Of a stretch of DNA of 64,000 bases, positions 52,853 through 62,732 are shown in pieces (within the stretch, counting starts at the first letter, position 1; each line of letters starts with the position of its first letter). Below the pieces are notes generated by a model. It worked only from the letters and a program-made list of their open reading frames with translations. It ran no database searches and had not been told where the DNA came from. This DNA is from Pseudarthrobacter polychromogenes. GTDB taxonomy: Bacteria; Actinomycetota; Actinomycetes; Actinomycetales; Micrococcaceae. The DNA lies in assembly GCF_014644495.1 (NCBI RefSeq), contig NZ_BMKU01000014.1, positions 34,839 to 98,838 of the forward strand, in the 5' to 3' direction. The translations under genes were made by a program, and so were the position numbers.

Positions 52853-53490
52853 CAGTTGTTCCTCCGGAGACGGGAGTCGAGCCGCCGGGCGACGATCGCG
52901 AGCGGGACGCTCACGACGACGTACACGCCTGCAGCGATGAAGAACGGTGTAAGTCCAGCAGTACCGGGGTTCTGGCGCGAGAACGTGGTTGCCGAGAACA
53001 CCATTTCGGTCACGCCGATGGTCGACGCGATTGACGAATCCTTTAGGAGGGCCAGCAGAAAAGTGGTGATCGACGGCAGCGAGGTGCGTAGTGCTTGGGG
53101 TGCGAGCACACGGATGAAGGTGGTGGCTGGACTAAGACCCAGCGCGTGGGATGCCTCAATCTGGCCACGGGCGAGTGTTGCGAAGCCGCCACGGTAGATC
53201 TCAGCGAGATAGGCGCTCGAGACGATCCCGAGCCCGGCGATGGCGGCCGATAGCGAGGTGAGCCGCAGGTGACCCAAGGTCACGCCGAAGTAGAGCAGAA
53301 ACAGCCACACAATGGTGGGCACCCCGCGTATGAGGTCCACGATCAGGCGAAAAACAGCGCGTATCGGGGGGTAGTTAGAACGCAGCCCGAGCATGAGGGG
53401 AATGGCCATAATCGCACCGATTCCAAAGGAGGAAACCGTCACGAGCAACGTCATGGGTAGTCCTAGGAGGACGATGGCGATGACTTCCAC
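52852..53490 (-). CDS. Amino-acid ABC transporter permease
   Basis: The 212-residue permease starts at GTG 53490, 1 nt after the ATPase stop; a longer frame to 53589 would overlap the ATPase and lacks permease features. Five hydrophobic segments and the EAA loop (IEASHALGLSPATTFIRVLAPQALR) are present. It pairs with the 52208-52852 protein. Confidence 0.88.
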   Translation of the reverse strand: MEVIAIVLLGLPMTLLVTVSSFGIGAIMAIPLMLGLRSNYPPIRAVFRLIVDLIRGVPTIVWLFLLYFGVTLGHLRLTSLSAAIAGLGIVSSAYLAEIYRGGFATLARGQIEASHALGLSPATTFIRVLAPQALRTSLPSITTFLLALLKDSSIASTIGVTEMVFSATTFSRQNPGTAGLTPFFIAAGVYVVVSVPLAIVARRLDSRLRRNN

Positions 53491-53491
53491 G

Positions 53492-54277
53492 TCAGCGTTC
53501 CAGGACGGCGCTAAGGAAGCGGCGGGTACGCTCCTGGACGGGATTGGCCATGATCTCAGCGGGGCGGCCCTCTTCGATGATGTGCGCATCCGCCATGACC
53601 ACGAGGTGGTCAGAAACGTCGCGTGCGAACTGCATCTCGTGAGTGACCACGATCATGGTCATTCCGCCAGCGGCGAGTTCCCGCATGACGGCCAGGACTT
53701 CGAGGCCGACCTCAGGATCGAGGGCGCTGGTCGGTTCATCGAAGAGCATCGCCCGGGGGTTCAGCGCCAGCGCCCGGACAATGGCGATGCGCTGTTGCTG
53801 ACCGCCCGAGCATCGGTCAGGGTGATGTTGTGCCTTTTCCCGGAGCCCCACGCGGTCCAGGAGGGTCAGGGCGCGTTCTTCGGCTTCCTCTCGGCTGCGT
53901 CCAAGGATCTTTTCCTGCGGAAAGGCTATGTTGCGAAGAACGCTCATGTGGGGGAACAGGTTGAAGGACTGGAAGACCATTCCGACTTGACGGCGGAGGT
54001 CAAGGAGGGCGCGGTCGCTGACCTTAGTGCCTGCCTCGACGGTAGTTGTCCCAACCGTGATTGTGCCCTCGTCGGGGATTTCAAGCAGGTTGATGCAGCG
54101 CAGCAGTGTGCTTTTTCCCGATCCGGAGGGACCGATCAGTGCTGTGACGCTGCCTGGCTTGACGTTAATGGAGATGTTGTCGAGAACCTGGTTGTCGCCG
54201 TATTTCTTGGAGAGGTTGGTGATCGTCACGCCTGCGGACGTGACCTGTTGTGATTCCGTAATCAGCTGTTGGGACAC
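53492..54277 (-). CDS. Amino-acid ABC transporter ATPase
   Basis: The 261-residue ATPase has Walker A (GPSGSGKST), Q-loop (VFQSFNLFPHM), signature CSGGQQQR (usually LSGGQ), Walker B (AMLFDEPTSALD) and the H-loop (VVTHEM). It belongs to the polar amino acid uptake (PAAT) family. Start is GTG. It energises the two permeases downstream. Confidence 0.93.
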   Translation of the reverse strand: MSQQLITESQQVTSAGVTITNLSKKYGDNQVLDNISINVKPGSVTALIGPSGSGKSTLLRCINLLEIPDEGTITVGTTTVEAGTKVSDRALLDLRRQVGMVFQSFNLFPHMSVLRNIAFPQEKILGRSREEAEERALTLLDRVGLREKAQHHPDRCSGGQQQRIAIVRALALNPRAMLFDEPTSALDPEVGLEVLAVMRELAAGGMTMIVVTHEMQFARDVSDHLVVMADAHIIEEGRPAEIMANPVQERTRRFLSAVLER

Positions 54278-54334
54278 GGACGGAACTCCTTGGGTACGAG
54301 CCGGGCGCCGAGGGGGCGGCGCCCGGCTCAGGGG

Positions 54335-55213
54335 TCAACGGATGGAGGTTGCTGCCTTGTCTGCGGGCACAAGGAGGTCGGCCGGGAGATCGTATTTGGT
54401 CAGGAGGGAGGTGAGGGTCCCGTCCGTGCGGTATGAGTCGATCAGGGCGCTGAAGGCGTTGGAGAGCGCGGTGTTCTCCTTTGCGACGGGGAAGGCGATC
54501 GTCGGCTGCGATGTCGTGATCGCTACCCGGTCATCCGTCTTGGCGGGCTCTACCTTGAAGTCGGTCCCCTTATACGCGGCGACGGCGACGGCGTACCCGT
54601 CGAGTGAGGCCTGCAGGCGCCCGTTCACCAGGTCCTGTTTCATTTCGACGGTGCCCGGGTATTGCTTGAGGTTCCCGTCCAGGACCTTAGTCATGTCCTC
54701 GTTCCAGGAGAATCCGGTGCCGGTGCCGACTGTCCCGATGGATTGGAGGTCGGATACGGTTGAGGCGCCTGTCTTGGAGACGATGCCCATGGTGTCGTAG
54801 AAGGTTGGTGTCGTGTAGCCGACCTGCTTAGCGCGGGCCTCGGTGACGTACCATCCGCCGGTGCTGATGTCGGTCCGCTTTTGCTCGCTGATCATCGGGA
54901 TGCCGTTGGCGTAGGTGATGGGAACGTAAGCGACATTGAGGCATTCTGCTGCGGCAAGCTTCGTCACAAGGTCGATTTCCAGGCCCGAGGCGCTGGTCCC
55001 CTCGGTCTTCGTGTGGGGCGGGTTCTCGGGAACACCAACGGTCAGCGTGCCCGGGGTGTACGTCGTTAGTCCTTTATCCTTCGGGGTGCAATCGGATGAG
55101 ACGGAGGACGTAGCTGACGTTGCCGACTCGCAGCCCGAAAGGGCGACGGACGCGGCGATGACGCCGAGGAAGGCAATGGTGCGGAACGTGCGGGTCGTCG
55201 GGGGGTGCATCAT
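54335..55213 (-). CDS. ABC transporter substrate-binding lipoprotein
   Basis: The 292-residue protein has a signal peptide ending in a lipobox (SVALSGC, Cys28) and a family-3 solute-binding fold (GTLTVGVPENPPHTKT... GLEIDLVTKLAAAE... TGTGFSWNEDM). It is the receptor of the importer and the first gene of the leftward operon. The ligand should be amino-acid-like but is not identified. Confidence 0.9.
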   Translation of the reverse strand: MMHPPTTRTFRTIAFLGVIAASVALSGCESATSATSSVSSDCTPKDKGLTTYTPGTLTVGVPENPPHTKTEGTSASGLEIDLVTKLAAAECLNVAYVPITYANGIPMISEQKRTDISTGGWYVTEARAKQVGYTTPTFYDTMGIVSKTGASTVSDLQSIGTVGTGTGFSWNEDMTKVLDGNLKQYPGTVEMKQDLVNGRLQASLDGYAVAVAAYKGTDFKVEPAKTDDRVAITTSQPTIAFPVAKENTALSNAFSALIDSYRTDGTLTSLLTKYDLPADLLVPADKAATSIR

Positions 55214-55505
55214 GGCGGGGTGCTTCCTTTGCTTGGGGGCGGTGCTTCTGGAAAAAGTGCCATCGGGCCACTCGCGCGGCGGAGCGGTCGACTGGGAGAT
55301 TCAGAACCGAATGCCGGAGAGGTCTTCAGGCCGGACGGGCTCTGTGGCGAAGCGGGACGTCGCCGGTGAGGCGGCAACTGTGACGGAGAGATTGTTCGCT
55401 TTCTTCTCCCCGAAGCGTTTCCCTGCGTTGGTCACCAAGTACATCAACGGGGATATCCACGAGCAATATGGAGTATCTTGTGGAAGACCAAGGATTTTCC
55501 TATAG

Positions 55506-56462
55506 ATGGGCCGCTGCATGCCTCTCCCAACGATCAGGCAGCTCGAGTACTTCGTCACTGCCGCGCGCCTGCGGACCTTCGCCGCCGCAGCCGAAGTTCA
55601 CCACATCGCCCAACCGAGCCTCTCCGAGCAGATCGCAGCACTCGAACGGACCCTAGAGGTCGCCCTGTTCACCCGCACTGCCCGGAAACTGATCCTGACC
55701 GACGCAGGCCAGGACCTGCTGCCTCTTGCCGAAAGGGCGATTGCCGACGTCGTAGCGATGGCCGAGATGAGCAGGCGAGTCCGTTCCCTCGAGGAGGGGA
55801 CGGTGTCCTTCGGCACGTTCAGCAGCGCCCATCTGTACCTCCTGAGCGAGCTGATCGAAGAGTTTCGGATTAAACACCCGGGAGTTCGGATCCGGGTGAC
55901 CGGCTTGAACTCATCGGAGGTCGCAGACGCTGTGCGCGAGGGCAATCTCGAAGCAGGACTCGTCCAGCTCCCGATTGACAGCCGCGAACTCGTGGTGACG
56001 CAATCCGTGTTCGTGGACCAGGTGGTCTACGTCTCGCGACGAGCGGAACATACCCGCGAGCCGGTGGACATAACCACACTCGCCCAGCGCCCGCTGATCC
56101 TCTCCGAATCCCGATGGTCTCATGATGATCCGCTGCGCGTCTCACTCCTGGAGCGTGCCCAGTCGGCGGGCATGACTCTCGATCCCATCGTGGAGGTCGA
56201 ATTCCAGACCCACGCACTTGAGCTCGCGGCCCGGGGGGTCGGAGACTCGCTCGTATCCTTCCACGTGGGACGCTCGCTGATAGCCGAGCAAGGACTCTTC
56301 TGGGCCCCGTTGGAGCCCCCCGTAACCGAGCATTACGCATTCATTACCCGCCGGGCCGGCGCGGTCTCCCCCGCTACCGCCGAATTCATGCGATTGGCGC
56401 GGCGCATCCTCGCCCGGCTGCAGATGGCCCGGACCCGGCCCACCAGCCCCGCCTCCGACTGA
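55506..56462 (+). CDS. LysR-family regulator
   Basis: The protein (318 residues; 314 if the ATG at 55518 is used) has the LysR HTH (RTFAAAAEVHHIAQPSLSEQIAALE) and an effector domain. It lies divergent from the ABC importer and upstream of the SDR-monooxygenase unit, so it probably controls both. The 292-bp gap before it has no gene; A/T-rich sequence near 55465-55505 may hold its promoter. Confidence 0.88.
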   Translation: MGRCMPLPTIRQLEYFVTAARLRTFAAAAEVHHIAQPSLSEQIAALERTLEVALFTRTARKLILTDAGQDLLPLAERAIADVVAMAEMSRRVRSLEEGTVSFGTFSSAHLYLLSELIEEFRIKHPGVRIRVTGLNSSEVADAVREGNLEAGLVQLPIDSRELVVTQSVFVDQVVYVSRRAEHTREPVDITTLAQRPLILSESRWSHDDPLRVSLLERAQSAGMTLDPIVEVEFQTHALELAARGVGDSLVSFHVGRSLIAEQGLFWAPLEPPVTEHYAFITRRAGAVSPATAEFMRLARRILARLQMARTRPTSPASD

Positions 56463-56669
56463 TCGCACCGATCCCGCGGACAGGGACCGGCTCGCGGCGG
56501 AGCCCGAGCACCCCCGAGTTCAGGCCTCGCCCCCGCCCCTAGGAAAAACCTATGGCTGGCCCTCGCAGATGGCCGTAGACGGGCTTTTCAGCCCGCTCAA
56601 TACTGGATTATCAGCAGTTCCCAAGTGACCTGTTGCACAACGAGCCAAGTCCAGACTAAGGAATTTTCT

Positions 56670-57389
56670 ATGATGCCTGCTTCGAGCATGGGAATCGCGA
56701 TCGTCACGGGTGCCGCGAGCGGCATGGGCCGGTCGGCTTCGGAGGCCCTGGTCAAGGAGGGCTGGGACGTCCTGGCCCTCGACCGGGTGGCAACCGAGTT
56801 CGAGGTCGCAGGAGAGACGATTCGAACGGTCGAGGTGGACGTCACCAATCGTGACCAGGTCCGGGACGCCATAGCAAAACATGTCGCTGCCACATCGAAA
56901 GAAGTCGGCCTCCTGGCAAACGTTGCCGGTATCTACCCGCCCAGCACCTTGGCCGATTTCACCGAGGACCTCTACCGCAGGATATTCGATGTCAACGTGC
57001 TGGGCATCCTGAATACGACCGCGGAGGCCGTGGCCCATATGCCCAATGGAGGGGCTGTCGTCAACTTCGCTTCCGTCGACGCGTTCACTGTCTCTCCCGG
57101 CCAGCTTCTCTACGGCGCTTCCAAGGCAGCCGTCGTCATGCTGACCAAGGAGTTGGCCCTGGAACTGGCACCCAGGAGGATCCGCGTCAACGCGATCGCG
57201 CCAGGATGGGTCAACACACCCGGCAACGCGGCCACCGGCCGCATGGAAGCCACGTCCGCCGGTATCCCGCTGGGCCGTGTGGCCGAGCCCGAGGAAATCG
57301 CCCGATGGGTGGCGATCCTGGCAAGCCCTGACGCGTCCTTCATGACCGGGGAGACCATCGTCCTCTCCGGCGGCGACGTCCTCCGCTGA
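56670..57389 (+). CDS. Short-chain dehydrogenase/reductase
   Basis: From ATG 56670 (AAGGA upstream) the protein has 239 residues. The cofactor motif is TGAASGMG (13-20), the catalytic residues are Ser135, Tyr148 and Lys152 (LLYGASK), and the C-terminus has MTGETIVLSGGDVLR. It is a classical SDR of the FabG-like group. It is the first gene of a rightward run with a flavin monooxygenase, MFS carrier, GDH and another SDR. Confidence 0.88.
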   Translation: MMPASSMGIAIVTGAASGMGRSASEALVKEGWDVLALDRVATEFEVAGETIRTVEVDVTNRDQVRDAIAKHVAATSKEVGLLANVAGIYPPSTLADFTEDLYRRIFDVNVLGILNTTAEAVAHMPNGGAVVNFASVDAFTVSPGQLLYGASKAAVVMLTKELALELAPRRIRVNAIAPGWVNTPGNAATGRMEATSAGIPLGRVAEPEEIARWVAILASPDASFMTGETIVLSGGDVLR

Positions 57390-57430
57390 CCACCCCGCGC
57401 ATCACATCATCCAAAGGAACAACGAACACT

Positions 57431-58729
57431 ATGAGCACCTACTGCGTGATCGGCGCCGGCGCAGCCGGCCTGTCCGCCCTCGACGTCCTGACCCAGCGCG
57501 GCTTCGACGTGGACTGCTACGAGAAGAGTGACCGCGTCGGTGGGCACTGGAACACCGACTACGACGCCCTGCACCTGATCACTTCACGCAATCAGACAAT
57601 CTTCGAGGATTTCCCGATGCCCGGGGACTATCCACACTTCCCGCGGCGCGACCAGATCCGCGACTACATCGCATCCTTCGCAAAGGCGAGAGGGCACGAC
57701 AAGCGGATCATGTTCAACACCGAAGTCCTGTCCGTCACCCCGGTTAAAACCGATGGCCCAGTGGGCTCAGCAGGGTGGAACGTGACCACATCCAAGGGCG
57801 CGGGAATCTACGATGGGGTGCTGATCGCCCCCGGGCACCTGTGGCATCCCAAGATTCCCTCGGTGTCCGGCACCTTCGCCGGAAAGCAGATCCACTCAAG
57901 CGCCTACAAGAACGTCGGCGACATCCAAGGGACGCGGGTGCTGGTCGTCGGCGCCGGCAACTCGGGCTGCGACCTCGCCGTCGACGTCGCACAACACCGG
58001 CTCGAAGCCGACGTCCTCATCCGGCACGGAGCATACTTCCAGCCGAAAATGTACTTCGGCCGCCCGCGCGCTGAACTGGACTTCATGGCCGAGTTCTCCC
58101 CCTCTGAGCAGGACCTCATTGCACGGCTGCTCGCCCGCGTCTCGATCGGCCAGAACACCGACTACCCCGGGCTCCCGGTACCCCAGCACCGCGCCCTCGC
58201 CGACGGTCCTGCCGTGGTGAATGACCTGCTGCTGTACTGGATCCACCACGGCCGCGTTGGGGTGATCGGCCAAGGCATTGAGCGTTTCGACGGGCACACG
58301 GTGCATTTCTCGGACGGTTCCTCCAAGGACTATGACACGATCCTGTGGGCCACAGGCTTCCACTCCAGCCTGCCTTTCCTCGATGACGCACTTGTCCCAC
58401 GGCGCAAGGGCAATCCGCTGCGCTACGCCGCGGGCATCATCCCGCAAGGACTCGAGAAGCTCTACTACATAGGTATGACCGCACCCCGCGGCCCCCAGAT
58501 CCCGGTCTACGGCGTCCAAGCCAAAATCGTCGCGCGGATGATCTCGATGCACGAAAACGCCCGGGACGGCGACGCAGGAATCGCCGCCTACCTGCGGCGG
58601 CTCCAGGAAGCGGATGACCGAATCGACATCCCCCGCGACATCTGGAATGACCAGATCACCGACACCGGGCGGTTGCTCGACGCATTCGCGGCCACGGCCC
58701 CGGCGGACCCGGCGAAGCTCGCGAAGTGA
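57431..58729 (+). CDS. Flavin-containing monooxygenase
   Basis: The 432-residue protein has an FAD motif (GAGAAG, 8-13), the FMO fingerprint FAGKQIHSSAY (149-159, FxGxxxHxxxY type) and an NADPH motif (GAGNSG, 174-179), plus the ATG-type motif LWATGFHS. FMOs oxygenate soft nucleophiles (N or S) or perform Baeyer-Villiger reactions. Given the amino-acid-type importer nearby, N-oxygenation of an amine is a reasonable guess. Confidence 0.88.
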   Translation: MSTYCVIGAGAAGLSALDVLTQRGFDVDCYEKSDRVGGHWNTDYDALHLITSRNQTIFEDFPMPGDYPHFPRRDQIRDYIASFAKARGHDKRIMFNTEVLSVTPVKTDGPVGSAGWNVTTSKGAGIYDGVLIAPGHLWHPKIPSVSGTFAGKQIHSSAYKNVGDIQGTRVLVVGAGNSGCDLAVDVAQHRLEADVLIRHGAYFQPKMYFGRPRAELDFMAEFSPSEQDLIARLLARVSIGQNTDYPGLPVPQHRALADGPAVVNDLLLYWIHHGRVGVIGQGIERFDGHTVHFSDGSSKDYDTILWATGFHSSLPFLDDALVPRRKGNPLRYAAGIIPQGLEKLYYIGMTAPRGPQIPVYGVQAKIVARMISMHENARDGDAGIAAYLRRLQEADDRIDIPRDIWNDQITDTGRLLDAFAATAPADPAKLAK

Positions 58730-58789
58730 AGCATCCTGTCCGACCCGACGAATCTCTTCAAATCCCCTGACCAAACCCAAGGACCCCCA

Positions 58790-60190
58790 ATGAGCAGCAC
58801 CCATCTCATCGACGACAGCCCGCTCACGAAATATCACAAACGACTGATCGCGGCCTGCTCGGGCGGCCCGTTCCTGGACGGCTTCCTGCTAAGCATCATC
58901 GGTGTTGCACTGACCGGGGCCAACTCCGACCTCGCTCTGGACCCTGCAAGCATCGGCATCGCTGGTGCCGTGTCCCTCGTCGGGCTCTTCGTCGGCAGCC
59001 TGGTCTTTGGCCCCGTAACAGACCGTATCGGTCGGCGTGTGATGTACACGGCCGACCTGCTGGTGATGATCATTGCATCGGTGGCATGCCTCTGGATCGA
59101 TGCGGGCTGGCAGCTCATCGCCTTGCGCTTCATTGTCGGTCTCGCGGTCGGCGCGGACTACCCCATCGCCACCTCACTGCTCACCGAATGGATGCCCAAA
59201 AAGTACCGGGGGGCCATGATCGGGCTGCTGTCGGTGGTCTGGCTTCTGGGTGCCGTCGTCGCGTACCTTGTCGGGTTCGCGTTCACCAGCGCCCTCGGCG
59301 CCGGCTCCTGGCGGTGGATGCTCGCCAGTGGCGCCGTGTTCGGCGTCATCGTCATGCTGCTCCGCATGGGGGCGCACGAATCCCCCAGATGGCTCATCAC
59401 CAAGGGACGTACCGAAGAGGCGCGCAAGGACATTTCGTCGGTTCTCGGCCGCGAAGTTACGACCGAGGAAATCACCGACATGGTGGCTCAGGAAGAGCCG
59501 CAGCGCCCTGCCAGGTTCACTAATCTGCTTCGCGGCATGAACCTGCGCCGGATCCTCTTCTGCGGACTGACCTGGATGTGCTTCGCCATCCCGCAGTTCG
59601 CCCTGTTCACCTATGGCCCGATCATCCTCTCGCACCTGGGCTTCGGCGACGACACCGCCGGGGCGACGCTTGGACAGATCATCCTCAACCTGGGGTTCCT
59701 CCTTGGATCCTTCCCGGGCATGAAATGGGTGGAGAGCCGTGGCAGGCGTCCACTGATCCTCGGAAGCTTCCTCTTCGGGGCCCTCGCCCTCGTTCCGCTG
59801 GGCATCTGGCCCGACGCTCCCGGCTGGTTCGTGATGGCGTTTTTCTTCCTCTTCGCGGTCATCAACGGGGCCGGCAACATCCTGGTGTTCATCTACCCGA
59901 ACGAGTTGTTCCCCACTCAGCTGCGGGCCAGCGCCGTGGGCCTGGCCACTGCGGTGAGCCGCATCGGCGCAGCCATTGGCACCTACCTGGTCCCGGTCTC
60001 GCTCAGCGGCCTCGGTACCGGACCGACCATGCTCATCGGCGCCGGGCTGACAGCACTGGGCTTCGTGATCAGCCTCTTCTGGGCCGAGGAAACCCGCAAC
60101 CGCAACCTCGCCTCCGCAGCGCAGTCCCCGGCCGAAGGTCACAAAACATCCCCCTCCCAGGCTAAGGCGACCGGCACGGTAGCGCTTTAG
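58790..60190 (+). CDS. MFS transporter, sugar-porter/AAHS-like
   Basis: The 466-residue protein has 12 hydrophobic segments, motif A (GPVTDRIGRRVMY) and the PESPR-like HESPRWLITKGR after TM6, typical of the sugar/aromatic-acid porter group. It gives the operon a second uptake route beside the ABC importer. Substrate is unknown. Confidence 0.88.
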   Translation: MSSTHLIDDSPLTKYHKRLIAACSGGPFLDGFLLSIIGVALTGANSDLALDPASIGIAGAVSLVGLFVGSLVFGPVTDRIGRRVMYTADLLVMIIASVACLWIDAGWQLIALRFIVGLAVGADYPIATSLLTEWMPKKYRGAMIGLLSVVWLLGAVVAYLVGFAFTSALGAGSWRWMLASGAVFGVIVMLLRMGAHESPRWLITKGRTEEARKDISSVLGREVTTEEITDMVAQEEPQRPARFTNLLRGMNLRRILFCGLTWMCFAIPQFALFTYGPIILSHLGFGDDTAGATLGQIILNLGFLLGSFPGMKWVESRGRRPLILGSFLFGALALVPLGIWPDAPGWFVMAFFFLFAVINGAGNILVFIYPNELFPTQLRASAVGLATAVSRIGAAIGTYLVPVSLSGLGTGPTMLIGAGLTALGFVISLFWAEETRNRNLASAAQSPAEGHKTSPSQAKATGTVAL

Positions 60191-60243
60191 CCACGCTGCG
60201 CCCGTCAAAGGCATTCGACGCAAGAAGAAGGAATGAAGCAAAC

Positions 60244-61617
60244 ATGACCATCACGGATACCCGCCTGAATACCACGGCATCCCCGTATGTCGCGGACCTG
60301 GCCGAGACCGTTCGGCGACGCAGCCCGGCAGAAGCAGTGTTTCATCAGGCAGTCGACGAAGTGCTGTCCAACCTTGAACCGGCCCTGGTACGGCATCCAG
60401 AGTACGTCGAGGCCCGCATCCTCGACCGACTCGTCGAACCGGAACGCCAAATCATGTTCCGTGTCCCGTGGGTCGATGACGCCGGTATCGTGCAGGTCAA
60501 CCGCGGATACCGTGTCGAATTCAACAGCGCTCTGGGGCCCTTCAAGGGGGGACTCCGGTTCCACCCGACCGTCGATCTCGGTGTCATCCGTTTCCTGGGA
60601 TTCGAGCAGATCTTCAAGAACGCGCTGACAGGACAAGGCATCGGCGCCGGCAAAGGCGGCAGCGATTTCAACCCCGCGGGGCGCAGCGACGCCGAGGTCA
60701 TGCGGTTCTGCCAGTCCTTCATCACCGAACTGCACCGCCACCTCGGTGAACACACCGACATACCGGCCGGAGACATCGGCGTCGGCGTCCGCGAACTCGG
60801 GTACATGTTCGGCCAGTACAAGCGCATCGTTAACCGCTTCGAGGCAGGCGTCCTCACGGGCAAAGGCATCGGGTGGGCCGGATCGCACACCAGGACCGAA
60901 GCGACCGGCTACGGCGCCGTCTACTTCCTGCGGGACATGCTCGCGACTCGGAGCCGGACGCTCGAAGGACGCAGAGCAGTCGTGTCCGGCTCAGGAAACG
61001 TCGCCATCTACGCCATCGAGAAGGCCCAGATGCTCGGCGCAACCGTAATCGCCTGCTCCGATTCCGGCGGTTACATTCTCGATGAGGCCGGCATTGATGT
61101 CGCCCTGCTCAAGCAGGTCAAGGAAGTGCAGAGGGCCCGGCTCTCCGCATACACAGCCGAACGGCCCTCAGCGAAGTACGTGGCCGGAGGATCAGTCTTC
61201 GATCTGCCCTGCGATGTGGCGCTCCCCTGCGCGACGCAGAACGAACTCGGAGAACAGCACGCGGCCGAACTCATCCGCAACGGTGTCCAGGCCGTCGCTG
61301 AAGGCGCCAACATGCCCTGCACCGCTGGTGCTGTTGCCTTGTTCCGAGATGCCGGAGTCCTGTTTGGTCCCGGCAAGGCTGCCAACGCCGGCGGTGTAGC
61401 CACTTCGGCATTGGAGATGCAACAGAACGCGGCGAGGGCGTCATGGAGCCGCGGGGAGACCGAAGCCCGCCTCGAAAGCATCATGCGGCACATCCATGAC
61501 CACGTCCGGGCCACCGCTGCGACCTACACGGGCGACCCCGATAATTACGTGGCCGGCGCATCAATCGGTGGATTCATCCGTGTCGCCGACGCAATGCTCG
61601 CCCAAGGAATCGTCTAA
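60244..61617 (+). CDS. gdhA: NADP-type glutamate dehydrogenase
   Basis: The 457-residue protein matches hexameric GDH: GPFKGGLRFHP (Lys101), GAGKGGSDFNP (catalytic Lys137), Asp177 (PAGDIGVG), and a Rossmann motif GSGNVA (249-254) followed by CSDSGG, favouring NADP. It interconverts 2-oxoglutarate plus ammonia and glutamate. Its place in a catabolic operon suggests it captures ammonia released from the substrate. Confidence 0.92.
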   Translation: MTITDTRLNTTASPYVADLAETVRRRSPAEAVFHQAVDEVLSNLEPALVRHPEYVEARILDRLVEPERQIMFRVPWVDDAGIVQVNRGYRVEFNSALGPFKGGLRFHPTVDLGVIRFLGFEQIFKNALTGQGIGAGKGGSDFNPAGRSDAEVMRFCQSFITELHRHLGEHTDIPAGDIGVGVRELGYMFGQYKRIVNRFEAGVLTGKGIGWAGSHTRTEATGYGAVYFLRDMLATRSRTLEGRRAVVSGSGNVAIYAIEKAQMLGATVIACSDSGGYILDEAGIDVALLKQVKEVQRARLSAYTAERPSAKYVAGGSVFDLPCDVALPCATQNELGEQHAAELIRNGVQAVAEGANMPCTAGAVALFRDAGVLFGPGKAANAGGVATSALEMQQNAARASWSRGETEARLESIMRHIHDHVRATAATYTGDPDNYVAGASIGGFIRVADAMLAQGIV

Positions 61618-61688
61618 GACTCACACAAGTAGGTTCCGTTGCCGACGTGGTGACGATGACCCCGCACAGCTTCAACCGAAAGGGAAAC

Positions 61689-62459
61689 ATGCCGACCGAC
61701 CCATCTCTCATTGATCCATCCCCGCGGCGCCTCGTCGATCGCGTGGCTCTCATCACCGGCGCCGCACGGGGTCAGGGAGCAGCCCATGCCCTTCGGCTGG
61801 CAAACGAAGGTGCGACGGTCTATCTCGCAGATGTCCTCGACGAAGACGGGCAGAAGACCGCGGAAGAACTCCGGGCCAAAGGCTTCGACGCCACGTACCT
61901 TCATCTCGACGTCTCAAGCCCGGATGACTGGCATCGCGCCTACGAGGTGATCGATACGAGGTTCGGGCGACTGGACATTCTCGTCAACAACGCCGGCATC
62001 GTCCGTGTGACGAAGCTGGCGGAAGAATCACTCGAAACATGGAACCGCATCCTCAGCGTGAACCTTACTGGCCCGTTCCTCGGCATCCAGACAATGATCC
62101 CCCTCCTTCGAGCGGGCACCCGCAGCTCGATAGTGAACACCTCCTCAATCTTTGGGCCGTCCGGAGCCATCGGGTACGCCTCGTATGCGTCGAGCAAAGC
62201 TGGGCTCCTCGGGCTCACCCGGACCGCCGCCCTCGAACTTGCTTCGGATGGGATCAGAGTGAATGCACTGGTGCCGGGCGGTGTGAACACCCCCATCAAC
62301 GCCGCCGAACCGGAAGGCGGCGTGGTGCCGGAGACACCCCTCGGTCGGCGAGCGGACCCTGCCGAGCTCGCCGCGGCTGTTGCTTATCTCGTTAGCGACG
62401 ACGCAAGCTTCGTCACGGGAACGGAACTCGTCGTCGATGGCGGATTCCTGGCGAGATGA
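61689..62459 (+). CDS. Short-chain dehydrogenase/reductase
   Basis: From ATG 61689 (GAAAGGG upstream) the protein has 256 residues. It shows TGAARGQG (23-30), NNAG (100-103), and catalytic Ser153, Tyr166 and Lys170 (YASYASSK). The C-terminus VTGTELVVDGGFLA is typical of the 3-alpha/20-beta-hydroxysteroid-dehydrogenase-like group. It is the last gene of the run. Confidence 0.88.
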   Translation: MPTDPSLIDPSPRRLVDRVALITGAARGQGAAHALRLANEGATVYLADVLDEDGQKTAEELRAKGFDATYLHLDVSSPDDWHRAYEVIDTRFGRLDILVNNAGIVRVTKLAEESLETWNRILSVNLTGPFLGIQTMIPLLRAGTRSSIVNTSSIFGPSGAIGYASYASSKAGLLGLTRTAALELASDGIRVNALVPGGVNTPINAAEPEGGVVPETPLGRRADPAELAAAVAYLVSDDASFVTGTELVVDGGFLAR

Positions 62460-62534
62460 ACCCGTCAGAGTGGCGAGTGGCATTACCGCAAAAGGAGCGG
62501 CAATCGGGCCTCGGTAGTGGCCGTCCGCAAAGCC

Positions 62535-62732
62535 AACCATGTCCGGCATCATGTCGTCCTGGTCCATATGGCATCTTGCCAACCGAAAGGGCGGACGGAC
62601 AGCAAAAGCAACCGGGAACTCGTCCGCTGCCTCAATTGCGCGCCCCAGCCCGGAAATCTACCGGCAAGATGATTGGGATGGTTGACAGCAGCTCAAAACA
62701 CAATTTGACGCCTATAGGAGCATCGTCGTAGA
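62535..62732 (+). pseudogene. IS110-family transposase C-terminal relic
   Basis: A frame from 62535 reads HHVVLVHMASCQPKGR... SKSNRELVRCLN, clearly related to VVLVRMGSCQRTKDYV and GKSKREIMRCLKRYAAREIYRQ of the IS110 copy at 49.5 kb. In a second frame GNLPAR/EIYRQ follows. The relic has frameshifts and lacks all catalytic residues. Confidence 0.65.
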
